A DNA stretch of 64,000 nt from Xaviernesmea oryzae (GTDB lineage Bacteria > Pseudomonadota > Alphaproteobacteria > Rhizobiales > Rhizobiaceae), in contig NZ_FXAF01000011.1 of assembly GCF_900177415.1 (NCBI RefSeq), forward strand, positions 620,001 through 684,000, read 5' to 3'. Under the pieces are notes generated by a model. The model was given only the letters and a program-made list of their open reading frames with translations, did no database searches and was not told the DNA's origin. This document shows, piece after piece, positions 1 through 10,000 of this stretch (its first letter is position 1; the number at the start of each line of letters is the position of its first letter). The translations under genes and the position numbers were made by a program.

Positions 1-27
1 CTCGATTCCTTCCGCAAGAAGCAGTAG
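1..27 (+). CDS. C-terminal end of a probable SspB-like protein (partial)
   Basis: The first 27 bases read as eight codons ending in LDSFRKKQ and a TAG stop, so a gene enters from the left edge. In rhizobia a ClpXP adaptor SspB gene, whose protein ends in a basic tail of this kind, often precedes a DUF4169 gene, as here. The assignment rests on this tail and on the neighbour only, so it is weak. Confidence 0.4.
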   Translation, partial: LDSFRKKQ

Positions 28-45
28 CGCGGAGGCGCTATCCCC

Positions 46-237
46 ATGAGCGCCGAGATCGTCAACCTGCGTCAGTTCCGCAAGAGCAAGACCCGGCTCG
101 AAAAGGAAAAGGACGCGGAGCAGAACCGAATCACCTTCGGCCGCAGCAAGGCGGAAAAGTCGCTCACCAAGGCGCGCAACGAGAAGGCCGACAAGGCGCT
201 CGATCAGGGCCGGCTCGAAAATCCCCACAAGGAATGA
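46..237 (+). CDS. DUF4169 family small basic protein
   Basis: This 63-residue, highly charged protein (MSAEIVNLRQFRKSKTR start) is rich in Lys, Arg, Glu and Ala and is probably one long helix with no membrane segment. It matches the general look of the DUF4169 family, which is common in Rhizobiales and has no known function. A purine-rich CGGAGG lies about ten bases before the ATG. The gene starts only 18 bases after the stop of the partial upstream gene and is probably co-transcribed with it and with the ribbon-helix-helix gene that follows. Nucleic-acid binding is possible given the charge, but that is inference. Confidence 0.75.
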   Translation: MSAEIVNLRQFRKSKTRLEKEKDAEQNRITFGRSKAEKSLTKARNEKADKALDQGRLENPHKE

Positions 238-346
238 CGTCCGGACACCCGTTAACCCTCTGTTAGCCAAGCCCGGACCGGCCAGCTTGACGGCGAAGGC
301 GCGGCGGTTTGAATAAGCGCGCATTTGTTCCCGACGGCCGGAGAGC

Positions 347-565
347 TTGTTGATTCGTAAACATTCCGCGACGCTTCATGGTCATCGCACCAGCTTTTCC
401 CTCGAAGACGAATTCTGGTTCGAACTGAAGGCGATCGCCGTTCAACGCGGGATCAGCCTCGCAAACCTGATCGCGGAAATCGACGATCAGCGCGGACCGG
501 ACAGCAATCTTTCCTCGGCGCTGCGCGTCCATGTGCTGATCTGGCTCAAGAAGAAGGCGGCTTGA
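347..565 (+). CDS. Ribbon-helix-helix domain protein
   Basis: This is a 72-residue protein of the ribbon-helix-helix type (RHH_4-like). A short basic strand (KHSATLHGHRTSFSLED) is followed by two helices, and LKAIAVQRGISLANLIAEID is the typical first-helix/turn pattern. Proteins of this fold usually bind DNA as dimers, and small rhizobial members of unknown target are common beside DUF4169 genes. I chose the TTG at 347 because a GGAGAG lies just upstream; no ATG precedes the conserved part. A TTAA-N7-TTAG motif at 252-266 resembles a CtrA site and lies about 80 bases upstream, but it has one mismatch and may be chance. Confidence 0.75.
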   Translation: MLIRKHSATLHGHRTSFSLEDEFWFELKAIAVQRGISLANLIAEIDDQRGPDSNLSSALRVHVLIWLKKKAA

Positions 566-590
566 GCCTTCGGGCCGGCATGCCGGCAAG

Positions 591-3500
591 TCAGCGCTGG
601 ACGCCCGGCAGGTTCGGTACCTCCGGCGGAAGGATTTCCGGCAAGGTCTGGCGCAGGGCGCCTTCGGTGGGCGGCACGATCAGCTGCGGTTCGCTGTTGT
701 TCTGCCGCTGGCGCTCCTCCTGCGCCGCGCGGGCCGCGGCCTGCTGCCGCTGGCGTTCGGCCTCCGCCGCCGCCTGCCGGGTCCGTTCCTCGGCCTCCGC
801 CTTCTCGCGCGCCGCCTGCCGTTCGGCGGCCTGAAAATTGTAGAGCGCCGCTTCGCGACGCAGGCGCTGTTTTTCCAGGACGCTCGCCTGCAGCGTCTCG
901 ACGCGCCGCCGCTCCTGCTCGAAGGCGCGCTGCGACAGGAAATTGGTCATGGCCGCGATGTCGATGTGTTTTGCGGGTGCGGCGAGATCCCCCGAATAGT
1001 CGAGCCTCACGGTCGGATCGCCGCCCGCAAGCCCTTCCTCCCCGGCATCGTAGGTGATGGCGAGACCGGCGCTCATGCCGTCTTCCAGGAGATCGAAGCG
1101 GCCCTCCCCCAGAAACCTCGTGGTACCGGCCGAAGCGGCGATATTCTGGGCCCGGGCCTCGCCCGCCGTGATGGTGAAGGGAATGGTCACGTCGCCGATG
1201 TCGACGCCGCCCCGATGCACGAGGCTGGCGACGAGCGGCCGGACCTTGTTTTCCGTCACCTCGCCGCCGAGCTTGTCCACCTCGGCCATCAGCGGCTTCA
1301 GCGCGTCGGCATTGATGCCGCTGACGGTCAGCCCCTTCAGCCGCAGCTCGGCCGAACCGCTGGCCGCGCCGAGAAGCTCGGCGAGATTCCGGCCGGTCGA
1401 TTCGGCGGAAAGGTCGAAATCCAGCTTTCCGCCGGCGACCGGCTTGCCTTGAGCCTTCCAGACGAGCGGCGCGAGATCGGCATCTTCCGCCGAGAGCCGC
1501 GTCTGCAGAAGCCCGCTGCCGTCGCCGTTCGACATCATGACGCGGCCGGTCAGTCGTCCGCCCTGCCAGCTGCCTCCGGCATTCTCGATGGTGATCCCGC
1601 CGCTGCGATGGGTAATTTTTGCGGAGAAATCCGCCACGTCCCCGAACGCGCCGGTGCGGAAGAGGCCCGCATCGACGTCGAGGGCGACATCCGTATCGCC
1701 GAAGATCGGCGAGCCGAACGGTTTTGAGGAAAAGGCGCCGGTCGCAGGATCGCTGGTGGCGCCGAAGACCGCCTCGCCAAGCCAGGCGAGGTCGAGCGTA
1801 TCGACCTTGAGCGAACCCGAGGCCGGCAGGCCCGGCGCCTTCCGGTCGATGGCGATCTCGCCGCCGAAATCGTTGTCCGCCACGGCGCCCTTGAGCCCCG
1901 CGACCCTGACCGCATCGGCCGTCATGGCGATATCCGCGTCGAGCGTGACCGGCAGGCCCGTTCCGAACTGCGGCAGACCGATGCCGTTCATCAGCAGATA
2001 GGGCTCCAGATCGGCGCTCTTCAGCGTCACGTGGCCGCTGCCCTCGCCAAAACCCTCGTTCCGGAGGTTCACCTCGCCCTTCGCATCGAAGGAGGTCCGG
2101 CCGGTCGCAAATGAGATCCCGGCTTTCGCCGCTCCTTCGGAACCCTGCTCGATGTTGAGCGCGAGCCGTCCCGCCCCGTCTCCGTCGAATGGCAGCGGAT
2201 CGAGCCCCGCCTGGCCGAGGAGAACCCGCGCCTCGGGATTCTCAAGCGATGCGTCGAGCGTCATGCCGGTGCCGCCCGTCAGGTCGAGCAGACCGGGGAG
2301 CTTGAGGTCGCCGTTCACCGTGCTGCCGTTGGACTTGCCCTTCAGCGCGACCTCCACCCCGCCGGTATCCCCGTCGACCGAAAGGTCGGCGGTCAGGTCG
2401 GTATCGGCAAACCACGCGGCGTTTCCGGCAAGCCGCCGCAGCACCGGATGGGGCGGCAGCCGGTCGCGCAGCATGGCGAGGAATGCCGCCGGATCGGCGG
2501 AGCGGAAGCTCAAGGTGCCGTTGCCGGCATAGGAAAGCAGCGAGCCTTCCACCCTGCCCTTCGCGGCGATCGTCGCCCCCTCCACATCGCCGACCGCCAG
2601 CCGCTCCAGCGAGAGCACGCCGCCGGCCATTGTGAAGGCCGTATCGACATTGTCGGCGGCGACCCCGAAGGCCGTGAACCGGTCGGCCTTCAGCGTCGCC
2701 GCAACCCGATGATCGAGCACGTCCTGCCCCGCATCATCGCCCGTGAACAGCGAAGCCAGCGCCCTCATGGCGTCGATATCGATCTCGTTGCCGGCAAGGC
2801 TCACCGAAAGGTCCGGCACGTGCCCTTGCTGCGACTGGCGCTCCAGCCTGCCCCTCAGCGTCGCCGGCCCGATCGCCAGTTCGAGCGTTTCGAAACGCTG
2901 CAGCTCCGGCGTCAGGTTGACCTTGGCCGAAAAGCCGGCGGAGCGGAGCTGGCGGATTTCGGGCGCGACGCTTCCCGACAGCCAGTCCGCAAGCCCGGAC
3001 GGCTGGTTGGAGGCGACCAGCATATCGCCGACGAAGGAGAACCGGTCGCGCAGCACGAGGCTGCCCTTGGCTTCTAGCTGCGTGCGGCCCGGCAGGGTCG
3101 CCACGACGTTGTCGACCGTCCAGCCGCGCCCGGCGGGGCGGACGTCGAGCCGGATGTCGCGTATGGTCGTGTCGTTCACCACGATCGCCGGCAGTTTCAG
3201 GCTGGCGCGGCCCGGCACCTGCGGGATCGGGATCGATGCGGCCATCTGGATGAAATTGTTGATGCGGCGCTGCGCAGATACGGCGGGATCGCGACCGGTC
3301 TTGGTCTGGACGCCCTCGCCGATCTGGTTCACGTCGATCTGCTGGCCGTCGGCCGTCAGCAGGAATTCCGGCTTCTCGCCGGTATCCAGCGTCGCCTCGC
3401 CGGTCACGACATAGGGATTGTCGGCCGCTCCGATCTCCAGCCGGTATTCAGGTATGCGGATGCGTTCGTTGGTGAGTTCGAAACCGCCCTTCATCCGCGG

Positions 3501-4283
3501 TCCGGGAGGCGGCGGCGTGACCGGCTCGGTCTCGTCCTCCTCCTGCAGGATAGCGAGGGAGAAGTTGCCGTTATAGGCCGGCTTGTTGTCGGCTAGCGTC
3601 AGCTCGCCGTCGAGATTGAGTTCGACCGGCTGCGCGTCCGGCCAGAGCCTCAGCCGCAACGGCATGCGCCTGGCTTCACTGTCGGCCGTGCCGCTCGCGA
3701 GGCTGAACCTCGCCTCGTAGCCGTCGAGCGTCGCATTGCCCTCGCCCCGCCAGGGACCGCGCAGCGACGCGGCGGAGAAATCGGCCGAAAGGCCGGTGAT
3801 CTGCCGCGACTGGCCGGACTGTTCGTCGATCAGGTCGATCTCGCCGCCGCTGACATGGATGTCCTCGATGACCACCGTGCGGGCGGGGATCGCCGCACGG
3901 CTGCCGCGCATCCAGTCGAGCGTGCCGTCCGGCAGCACCCGCAGGCGCGCCTTCGGCTCCTCGATGCGCATGTCGAAGATCCGGGCCTCGCCGGAGAGGA
4001 AAGGCGCGAGCTCCATATCCATGGAGAAGCGCGCCACCTGCACCAGCGGCTGGCCGTCGGTATCCGTACCGACCCTCACGTCGTGCAGCGTGACGGAGGG
4101 AAACGGCAGTATACGCGCATCGACGGCACCGTGGACGGAAACTTTCTTGCCGAGGATGCGGCTTGCCTGGTCCTCGAAGCCGACGCGGAAATTGGACCAG
4201 TCGACGAAGAACGGCGCGAGCAGCGCCGTGAACAGCGCCACAACCACCAATCCGCCGAATGCCACCAGGATGCGTCCAAGCAC
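591..4283 (-). CDS. AsmA family inner-membrane-anchored protein
   Basis: This 1230-residue protein starts with a single hydrophobic anchor (about residues 3-25) and then a long beta-rich periplasmic region with the repetitive AsmA/AsmA_2 character. AsmA-like proteins form long hydrophobic grooves that are thought to move phospholipids between inner and outer membrane; that role is family knowledge, not shown here. The C-terminal 110 residues are different: a very charged Gln/Arg/Glu/Ala stretch (about 1115-1200) predicts a long coiled coil, ending in a Pro-rich tail. The gene is alone on its strand between the FAD dehydrogenase upstream (75-base gap) and the converging ribbon-helix-helix gene. 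Family assignment is secure; substrate is unknown. Confidence 0.85.
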   Translation of the reverse strand: MLGRILVAFGGLVVVALFTALLAPFFVDWSNFRVGFEDQASRILGKKVSVHGAVDARILPFPSVTLHDVRVGTDTDGQPLVQVARFSMDMELAPFLSGEARIFDMRIEEPKARLRVLPDGTLDWMRGSRAAIPARTVVIEDIHVSGGEIDLIDEQSGQSRQITGLSADFSAASLRGPWRGEGNATLDGYEARFSLASGTADSEARRMPLRLRLWPDAQPVELNLDGELTLADNKPAYNGNFSLAILQEEDETEPVTPPPPGPRMKGGFELTNERIRIPEYRLEIGAADNPYVVTGEATLDTGEKPEFLLTADGQQIDVNQIGEGVQTKTGRDPAVSAQRRINNFIQMAASIPIPQVPGRASLKLPAIVVNDTTIRDIRLDVRPAGRGWTVDNVVATLPGRTQLEAKGSLVLRDRFSFVGDMLVASNQPSGLADWLSGSVAPEIRQLRSAGFSAKVNLTPELQRFETLELAIGPATLRGRLERQSQQGHVPDLSVSLAGNEIDIDAMRALASLFTGDDAGQDVLDHRVAATLKADRFTAFGVAADNVDTAFTMAGGVLSLERLAVGDVEGATIAAKGRVEGSLLSYAGNGTLSFRSADPAAFLAMLRDRLPPHPVLRRLAGNAAWFADTDLTADLSVDGDTGGVEVALKGKSNGSTVNGDLKLPGLLDLTGGTGMTLDASLENPEARVLLGQAGLDPLPFDGDGAGRLALNIEQGSEGAAKAGISFATGRTSFDAKGEVNLRNEGFGEGSGHVTLKSADLEPYLLMNGIGLPQFGTGLPVTLDADIAMTADAVRVAGLKGAVADNDFGGEIAIDRKAPGLPASGSLKVDTLDLAWLGEAVFGATSDPATGAFSSKPFGSPIFGDTDVALDVDAGLFRTGAFGDVADFSAKITHRSGGITIENAGGSWQGGRLTGRVMMSNGDGSGLLQTRLSAEDADLAPLVWKAQGKPVAGGKLDFDLSAESTGRNLAELLGAASGSAELRLKGLTVSGINADALKPLMAEVDKLGGEVTENKVRPLVASLVHRGGVDIGDVTIPFTITAGEARAQNIAASAGTTRFLGEGRFDLLEDGMSAGLAITYDAGEEGLAGGDPTVRLDYSGDLAAPAKHIDIAAMTNFLSQRAFEQERRRVETLQASVLEKQRLRREAALYNFQAAERQAAREKAEAEERTRQAAAEAERQRQQAAARAAQEERQRQNNSEPQLIVPPTEGALRQTLPEILPPEVPNLPGVQR

Positions 4284-4358
4284 CGTTTCGTCTCCCTGGA
4301 TCCCGCTAAGAGACTAGTTCCATCGGGCTCCGAGGCAAGTCAAGCTTCGGGGAGCGTC

Positions 4359-5789
4359 TCATTCGGCGCTCCGGAAGATCTTGCCCGGATTGAAGATACC
4401 GTCGGGATCGAAGCTCTTCTTGACGGCGCGCATCAGATCGACCGCGCCGCCGAGCTCCTCCTCCAGGAACGCCATCTTGCCCTGGCCGATACCGTGTTCG
4501 CCGGTGCAGGTGCCGTCCATGGCAAGCGCCCGCCGGTTGAGGCGCCCGATGAAGGCCTCGACCCTGCCGACCGAATCCGGATCCTTGCCGTCGAAAAGCA
4601 CCAGTACGTGGAAATTGCCGTCGCCCGCGTGCCCGACGATCGGCGCGAGCAGTCCCTCCGCGACGATATCGGCCTGGGTCTCGGCGACGCATTCGGCAAG
4701 CCTTGAGATCGGCACGCAGACATCGGTCGAAAGCCCGTCGAGCTCCGGCGCCAGCGCCCGGCTCGCCCAATAGGCATTGTGCCGGGCGTTCCAGAGCTTG
4801 GCGCGCTCCTCCGCGTTGGCGGTCCAGAGGAATTCGTCGCCGCCGCATTCGGCGGCGATTTCGGAAAACTGCGCCGATTGCAGCGCCACCGTCTCCTCCG
4901 TGCCGTGGAACTCCAGAAAGAGCGTCGGCTTTTCCGGATAGGAGAGCTTCGAATAGGCGTTGCAGGCGCGCATCTGAACGTCGTCGAGGAGTTCGATGCG
5001 GGCGACGGGAATGCCCATCTGGATGGTCATGATGACGGCGTCGCAGGCGGCCTTGATCGTCGGGAAGGCGCAGACCCCGCCGCCGATCTTCTCCGGGATG
5101 CCCTGGAGGCGCAGCGTGATCGAGGTGATGACGCCGAGCGTGCCTTCCGAGCCGACGAAGAGCCGGGTGAGATCGTAGCCGGCCGAGGACTTCTTGGCGC
5201 GCCGCGCGGTGCGGATCTCCTCGCCGTCGGCGGTGACGACGGTGAGCGACAAGACATTGTCCTTCATCGTGCCGTAGCGCACCGCATTGGTGCCGGAGGC
5301 CCGCGTCGCCGTCATGCCGCCGATCGAGGCATTGGCGCCCGGGTCGATCGGGAAGAACAGGCCGGTGTCGCGCAGCTCCCGGTTCAGCTCCTCGCGGGTG
5401 ATGCCCGGCTCCACCGTAACGTCAAGATCGGCGGGGCTGACGCGAAGCACCTTGTTCATGCGGCTGAAATCGATGGAGATTCCGCCCGACGGCGCGTTGA
5501 CCTGGCCTTCCAGCGAGGATCCGGTCCCGAAGGGAATGACCGGCACGCGGTGGGCGGCGCAGGCCTTCACGACCGCCTTCACATCATCCGTGCTTTCGGC
5601 GAAAACGACGCCGTCCGGAAGCTGGGCCGGCAGATAGGTGGTCGTATGCGCGTGCTGCTCGCGAAAGGCCTGGCCGGTCTGGAAACGCTCGCCGAAGGAC
5701 TGTTTCAGGATGCCCAGAACCGTCCTGATGCCCTCTTCGTTGCGAAGGCCCGTCTTCACGTCCCTGACTGCCATCACCATTCTCCTCAT
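4359..5789 (-). CDS. FAD-binding oxidoreductase, D-lactate dehydrogenase (cytochrome)/glycolate oxidase type
   Basis: This 476-residue flavoprotein belongs to the PCMH-type FAD-linked oxidase family. The FAD-binding half has PFGTGSSLEGQ near residue 90 and IDPGANASIGGM near 155, where FAD pyrophosphate is held. The C-terminal half carries HAGDGNFHVLV and the closing motif CTGEHGIGQGKM with the conserved histidines. This layout fits D-lactate dehydrogenases of the Dld1/LDHD type and GlcD; 2-hydroxyglutarate oxidation cannot be excluded. No glcE/glcF genes are next to it, which favours a stand-alone D-2-hydroxyacid dehydrogenase. The start has three nearby options (MRRMVMAVRD); the first is given. 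Confidence 0.85.
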   Translation of the reverse strand: MRRMVMAVRDVKTGLRNEEGIRTVLGILKQSFGERFQTGQAFREQHAHTTTYLPAQLPDGVVFAESTDDVKAVVKACAAHRVPVIPFGTGSSLEGQVNAPSGGISIDFSRMNKVLRVSPADLDVTVEPGITREELNRELRDTGLFFPIDPGANASIGGMTATRASGTNAVRYGTMKDNVLSLTVVTADGEEIRTARRAKKSSAGYDLTRLFVGSEGTLGVITSITLRLQGIPEKIGGGVCAFPTIKAACDAVIMTIQMGIPVARIELLDDVQMRACNAYSKLSYPEKPTLFLEFHGTEETVALQSAQFSEIAAECGGDEFLWTANAEERAKLWNARHNAYWASRALAPELDGLSTDVCVPISRLAECVAETQADIVAEGLLAPIVGHAGDGNFHVLVLFDGKDPDSVGRVEAFIGRLNRRALAMDGTCTGEHGIGQGKMAFLEEELGGAVDLMRAVKKSFDPDGIFNPGKIFRSAE

Positions 5790-6525
5790 GATACTGCGGA
5801 AATTGGTTAGGCGACGGGTCCGGCTTTGTCCAGAAATAACGACAGCCCCGGGTTCGACCTCGGTACGGACACCGCCCTTTGCCCTCGGGTCAAGCCCAAG
5901 GGTGACGAGAGACAGAATCCTCCCTTGGCGATCTTGAGATTTTCAAGTCGGACGGGGCGCTGAAAGCTGCCTCTTAGGTTAGTTTAACAGGTGACACCTC
6001 TCAGCGCCCCGTTCGGCGGTTTTTATCCGCGACTTCGGTCCCTCTGCCTTGGCCTTCCCGGACGGTGTTCTCCTCGGGTTAAACCCGAGAATGCCGCATG
6101 GACCCCGGGCGAACCGAGTTATCGCCAACGATCCATGACGCCGCCGCCGGACTATCCGCTTTACGCAGACGGACAGAAAAGTCCGGCGAAACCATCCGTT
6201 CGGCCACCCTGTGTGCCGCACAGGCACGCCCGGCGCGCTCTTTCGGGCATCAAGAGACGATGGGCCGGTCCGTTGCCCGTCATCTCTCCCCGTGTCGCCG
6301 GAGGGAGACCATTTTCCGCGAACCCGGAGGTTGAGGCTTTGCGTCTTCCCCTCAACACCCGCGCCGGCCCCGCCTCGCCGGAACGCCTTCCGGTGTATCC
6401 GCTGCGGGACGGGGTGATTGTAGGCATGGAGTGAAGGAGCGGGGATGAGAAAGGGGTCAAGTGATTGATAGAGCTGAGGCGGGTTTGCGTTTTATCCATC
6501 AGAGCCGGTGGATGCCTGCCGCCGC

Positions 6526-6573
6526 ACCCCCCTCTGCCCTGCCGGGCATCTCCCCCTCAAGGGGGGAGATCGG
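6526..6573. repeat. Mosaic palindromic repeat unit (A-type)
   Basis: A C-rich start (CCCCCCTCTG) is followed by the small hairpin GCCCTGCCGGGC and then a larger one, ATCTCCCCCTCAAGGGGGGAGAT. The same order of parts recurs near 32.3, 32.4, 47.2 and 47.3 kb. It resembles the intergenic mosaic elements (RIME-like) reported in rhizobia. Confidence 0.75.
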
Positions 6574-6660
6574 ATGGGGGCGGCGGTTTCCCCAAACGAC
6601 AAGCGCCGCTATTCGGCATACCGCATACGCATACGGGGGAACGGAGCGGGATCGGCTTGC

Positions 6661-6815
6661 GCCCTCTTCTCCCCAGCGGGGAGAAGTGCCGAGCAAAGCG
6701 AGGCGATGAGGGGGTGTACATGCGGCAAACGCCGTGCTGGATTTTGGCTTCGCCCCCCTCATCCGCCCTGCCGGGCACCTTCTCCCCGCTGGGGAGAAGG
6801 GGAGAGCCGCTGCTT
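6661..6815. repeat. Inverted pair of mosaic palindromic repeats, first composite
   Basis: Two units face each other. The left one runs from 6661 (TTCTCCCCAGCGGGGAGAAG hairpin, then a weak hairpin, then GATGAGGGGG to 6714). The right one runs from CCCCCCTCATC at 6753 through GCCCTGCCGGGC to CTTCTCCCCGCTGGGGAGAAG near 6801. The roughly 40 bases between them (ATTTTGGCTTCG at the right side) are shared with the second composite, so the whole pair looks like one duplicated unit. Confidence 0.75.
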
Positions 6816-6874
6816 GGGATCTCCTTCACGAGCGGGGGCAATCGCATATGAGAACCGAGCCAGTTCGGCTTTCT

Positions 6875-7024
6875 CCCTCTTCTCCCCAGCGGGGAGAAGT
6901 GCCGAGCAAAGCGAGGCGATGAGGGGGTGTACACGCGGCAGGCGCGGCATCGCTGTATTTTGGCTTCGCCCCCCTCATCCGGTCCTTCGGACCACCTTCT
7001 CCCCGCTGGGGAGAAGGGGAGAGC
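6875..7024. repeat. Inverted pair of mosaic palindromic repeats, second composite
   Basis: This is nearly the same arrangement as 6661-6815: CTTCTCCCCAGCGGGGAGAAG, the GCCGAGCAAAGCGAGGC arm and GATGAGGGGGTGTACA, then the facing unit from 6968. In the facing unit the inner hairpin is GGTCCTTCGGACC instead of GCCCTGCCGGGC, so the stem is kept but the bases differ. It ends 63 bases before the RND permease stop codon. Confidence 0.75.
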
Positions 7025-7087
7025 GCGCCGCCGCCTCGTCAGCTTCAGGCACTCGTCGCTGCAATCGGTTCGCTGGTCAATTGCCCG

Positions 7088-10000
7088 CTACTCCGCGGCG
7101 AGCAGCGGTTCTTCCTTGCCCTTCTCTTCCGTATCCGAGTTCTCCGCCTTGCGGCGCGAGGCATGCGCGAGTTCCTGATGCAGGCGCTGTTCCTCGTGCA
7201 CATGCGGCTTGGCGAAGCGGGCGATCAGGAGATAGGCGACCGGCGTGATGAAGAGGGTCACGAGCACGGCAAAGCCGAGGCCGCCGACGATGACCCAGCC
7301 GAGCGCGATGCGGGCTTCCGCGCCGGCGCCCTTGGCGAGAACCAGAGGCACACCGCCGATGATGGTGGCGATCATCGTCATCATGACCGGGCGAAGGCGC
7401 ATGGCGCAGGCGGTCTCGATCGCCTCCCGCACCTCCGCCCCGCGGTCACGGAGCTGGTTGGCGAACTCGACGATCAGGATGCCGTTCTTCGCCATGACGC
7501 CGACGAGCAGCACGAGGCCGATCTGGCTGTAGACGTTGAGGCTCGAGCCCGTGAGCACCAGAGCGATGGCCGCGCAGGCAAGCCCGAGCGGCACGGTGGA
7601 CATGATGATGAGCGACGACAGCACGCTTTCGAACTGCGCGGCGAGCACCAGGAAGATGATGGCGATCGCAAAGCCGAAGGTCAGCAGCATGGCGTTGGAA
7701 TTCTCGCCGAGCGTCTTTGCTTCCGCCATCGGAATGAGCCGCACGCCGGCCGGAAGCAGCGGCTGGGCGAGCGCCGTCATTTCCCGGACCGCGTCGCCGA
7801 GCGCGACGCCGTCGCGAAGGCTGGACGAGATCGACACGGACGCAAGGCGCTCCTCGCGGTTGAGCTGCGGCGCGACGGCCCCTTCCTTCAAGGTCGCGAT
7901 GGTCGACATCGGCACGATCTTGCCGTCGCCGGCCTTCAGGAAGATGTTTTCGAGATCGGTCGGATCGTCGATCGGCCGCGTCGTCGAGGTGAGCTTCACC
8001 GGCAGCGCGTCGCCGGCGACGAAGACGTCGACCACCGAACGGCCCTCCAGCAGCGACTGCATGGCGGTCGACAGGCCCGTGATGTCGATGCCGAGGTCGG
8101 AGGCGCGTTCGCGGTCGATCGCGACGGAGAGCTGCGTCTGGGTCGGCTCGTTGGTGAGGCGGGGCGTGTCGAAGAGCGGGCTCTTCTCCATTTCCGAGAC
8201 GAGCTTCTGGGCGGTCGAGGTCAGGACGTCGTAATCGTTGCCGACCAGCGCCATCTGCAGGCCGTTGCCGGCGCCGCGGATCTTCAGGCTGTTCGACTGC
8301 ATGGCGAAGCCGCGGAGCGCCGGCACGCGCTGTGCCGCGGCGTTCACGTCCGCGGCGATCTCGTCCTGGCTGCGGGTGCGCTCGTCCCAGGGCGCCAGCG
8401 TCAGGACCATGAAGCCGCTGTTGGTGTTGCTGCCGAAGCCGGAGATCGAGAAGATGTTGCGGATTTCGCCGGAATCGCGCAGCGGCTTCAGGTTCTCCTC
8501 GACCCGCTGCATCTGGTCGCGCGTGTAGTCGAGGCTGACGCCCTGCGGCGCCGTGAGGCGCAGCATGACGGTCGCGCGGTCCTCGCGCGGCGTCAGCTCG
8601 TTCTTGACGAGGCCGAAGACGTTGTAGGCGGCGATCGCGAAGATCACCGAAAAGACGATGACGACGAGCGGCGCGTTGAGGCAGTACCGCAGCGTGATCG
8701 CATAGACGCGGGCAAAGGCGCTGCCGAAGGCGCCGAGCAGCCCGTGATGCTCCTTGATCGGCTTGGTCAGCATGCGCGAGGCGAGCATCGGGCAGAGCGT
8801 CAGGGCGGTAATCGACGACAGGGCCACCGAGAAGGCGAGCACGAAGCCGAATTCCTTGAACAGACCGCCGATCTGGCCGGGCAGGAAGGAAAGCGGGATG
8901 AAGACGGCCGCGAGCGTCGCGGTCGTGGCGATGACGGCGAAGAAGACTTCCTGCGTGCCGAGCACGGCGGCGGCGCGCGGCCCCATGCCTTCCGCCCGTC
9001 GCCGGACGATGTTTTCGAGCACGACGATCGCGTCGTCCACCACCAGACCGGTCGCCAGAACGATCGCGAGCAGCGTCAGGATGTTGATCGAGAAGCCGAC
9101 GAGGTAGATCGCCACCAGCGTGCCGATCAGCGCCACCGGCATGGTGAGGCCCGGAATGAGCGTCGCCCGCCAGTCGCGCAGGAAGAGGAAGATGACGACG
9201 AGCACGACCGAGGCCGACAGGATGAGCGCGATCTCCACCTCGTGCAGCGCGCCCTGGATGAAGATGGCGTCGTCGCCGGTGATCGCGATGCGCGTGCCTT
9301 CGGGCAGCGTCTTCTGCATCTCGTCCACGGCCGCCTTGACGCCGTCGGAAATGTTGAGCGTGTTCGACTGCGCCTGGCGGATGATGCCGAGGCCGACGCC
9401 CTGCACGCCGTTGGCGCGCAGCACCGTGCTGCCGTCGTCCGGGCCGAGCGAGACGGTGGCGACGTCGCGGACGCGCACGTTCGGCGCGACCAGCACGTTC
9501 TCGAAATCGCGCGGCGTCGTCAGGTTGGCGGTGGCGCGCACGACGATATCCTGGCTGGTGCTTTTCAGCGAACCGGCCGGCACGTCGAGCGCCGCGCTTT
9601 GCAGCGCCTTGTCGACATCGGCGACGGTGAGGCCCCGGCCGGCAAGAGCCGCCTGGTTCACGTCGACGCGGAACACCTTGTCCTGATCGCCGTAAAGCTC
9701 GACGTCGGCCACGCCTTCGACGGCCGCCAGACGGTCGACGATCTCGTTGTTGACGAGCTGGGTGAGGTCCTCCATCGAGAGCGTCGAGGACGTGACCGCC
9801 AGACGCATGATGGCATCGGAATCGGCGTCCGCCTTGACGATGCGGGGCTCGTCGGCATCGTCCGGCAGCTGGTTGACGACGCGGCCGACCGCATCGCGCA
9901 CGTCGTTGGCGGCTTCCGAGAGATCGACGGAATCGGAGAACTCCATCGTCACGCGGCTGGAGCCGAACTGCGACTGGGAAGACAGCGCCTTGAGGCCGGA

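Larger units (their letters stand above)
5790..7087. other. Gene-free 1.3-kb intergenic block with palindromic repeats
   Basis: No open frame here has plausible codon use or recognisable protein content; those present run across the palindromes. The left part (5790-6525) holds degenerate rhizobial intergenic sequence, including a perfect 17-base palindrome CTCGGGTTAAACCCGAG at 6073-6089 and a related motif near 5888-5905. The right part (6526-7024) is built of five repeat units described separately. The block separates two minus-strand genes. The RND permease gene ends just after it (7088), so the repeats lie in its 3' region and could act as a terminator or transcript stabiliser. Confidence 0.7.

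Noticed and set aside
5979-6499. Minus-strand frames of 82 and 112 codons in the gene-free block
   Set aside because: Their products are Arg/Pro/Gly-rich and run across palindromic intergenic sequence; no ribosome site or codon bias supports them.
6557-6950. Several overlapping frames through the repeat block
   Set aside because: All are translations of the mosaic palindromes, so they look alike and repeat themselves; not genes.
6526-7024. Possible CRISPR array because of repeated units
   Set aside because: The units alternate in orientation, vary in length and have no regular unique spacers; they are inverted mosaic repeats.
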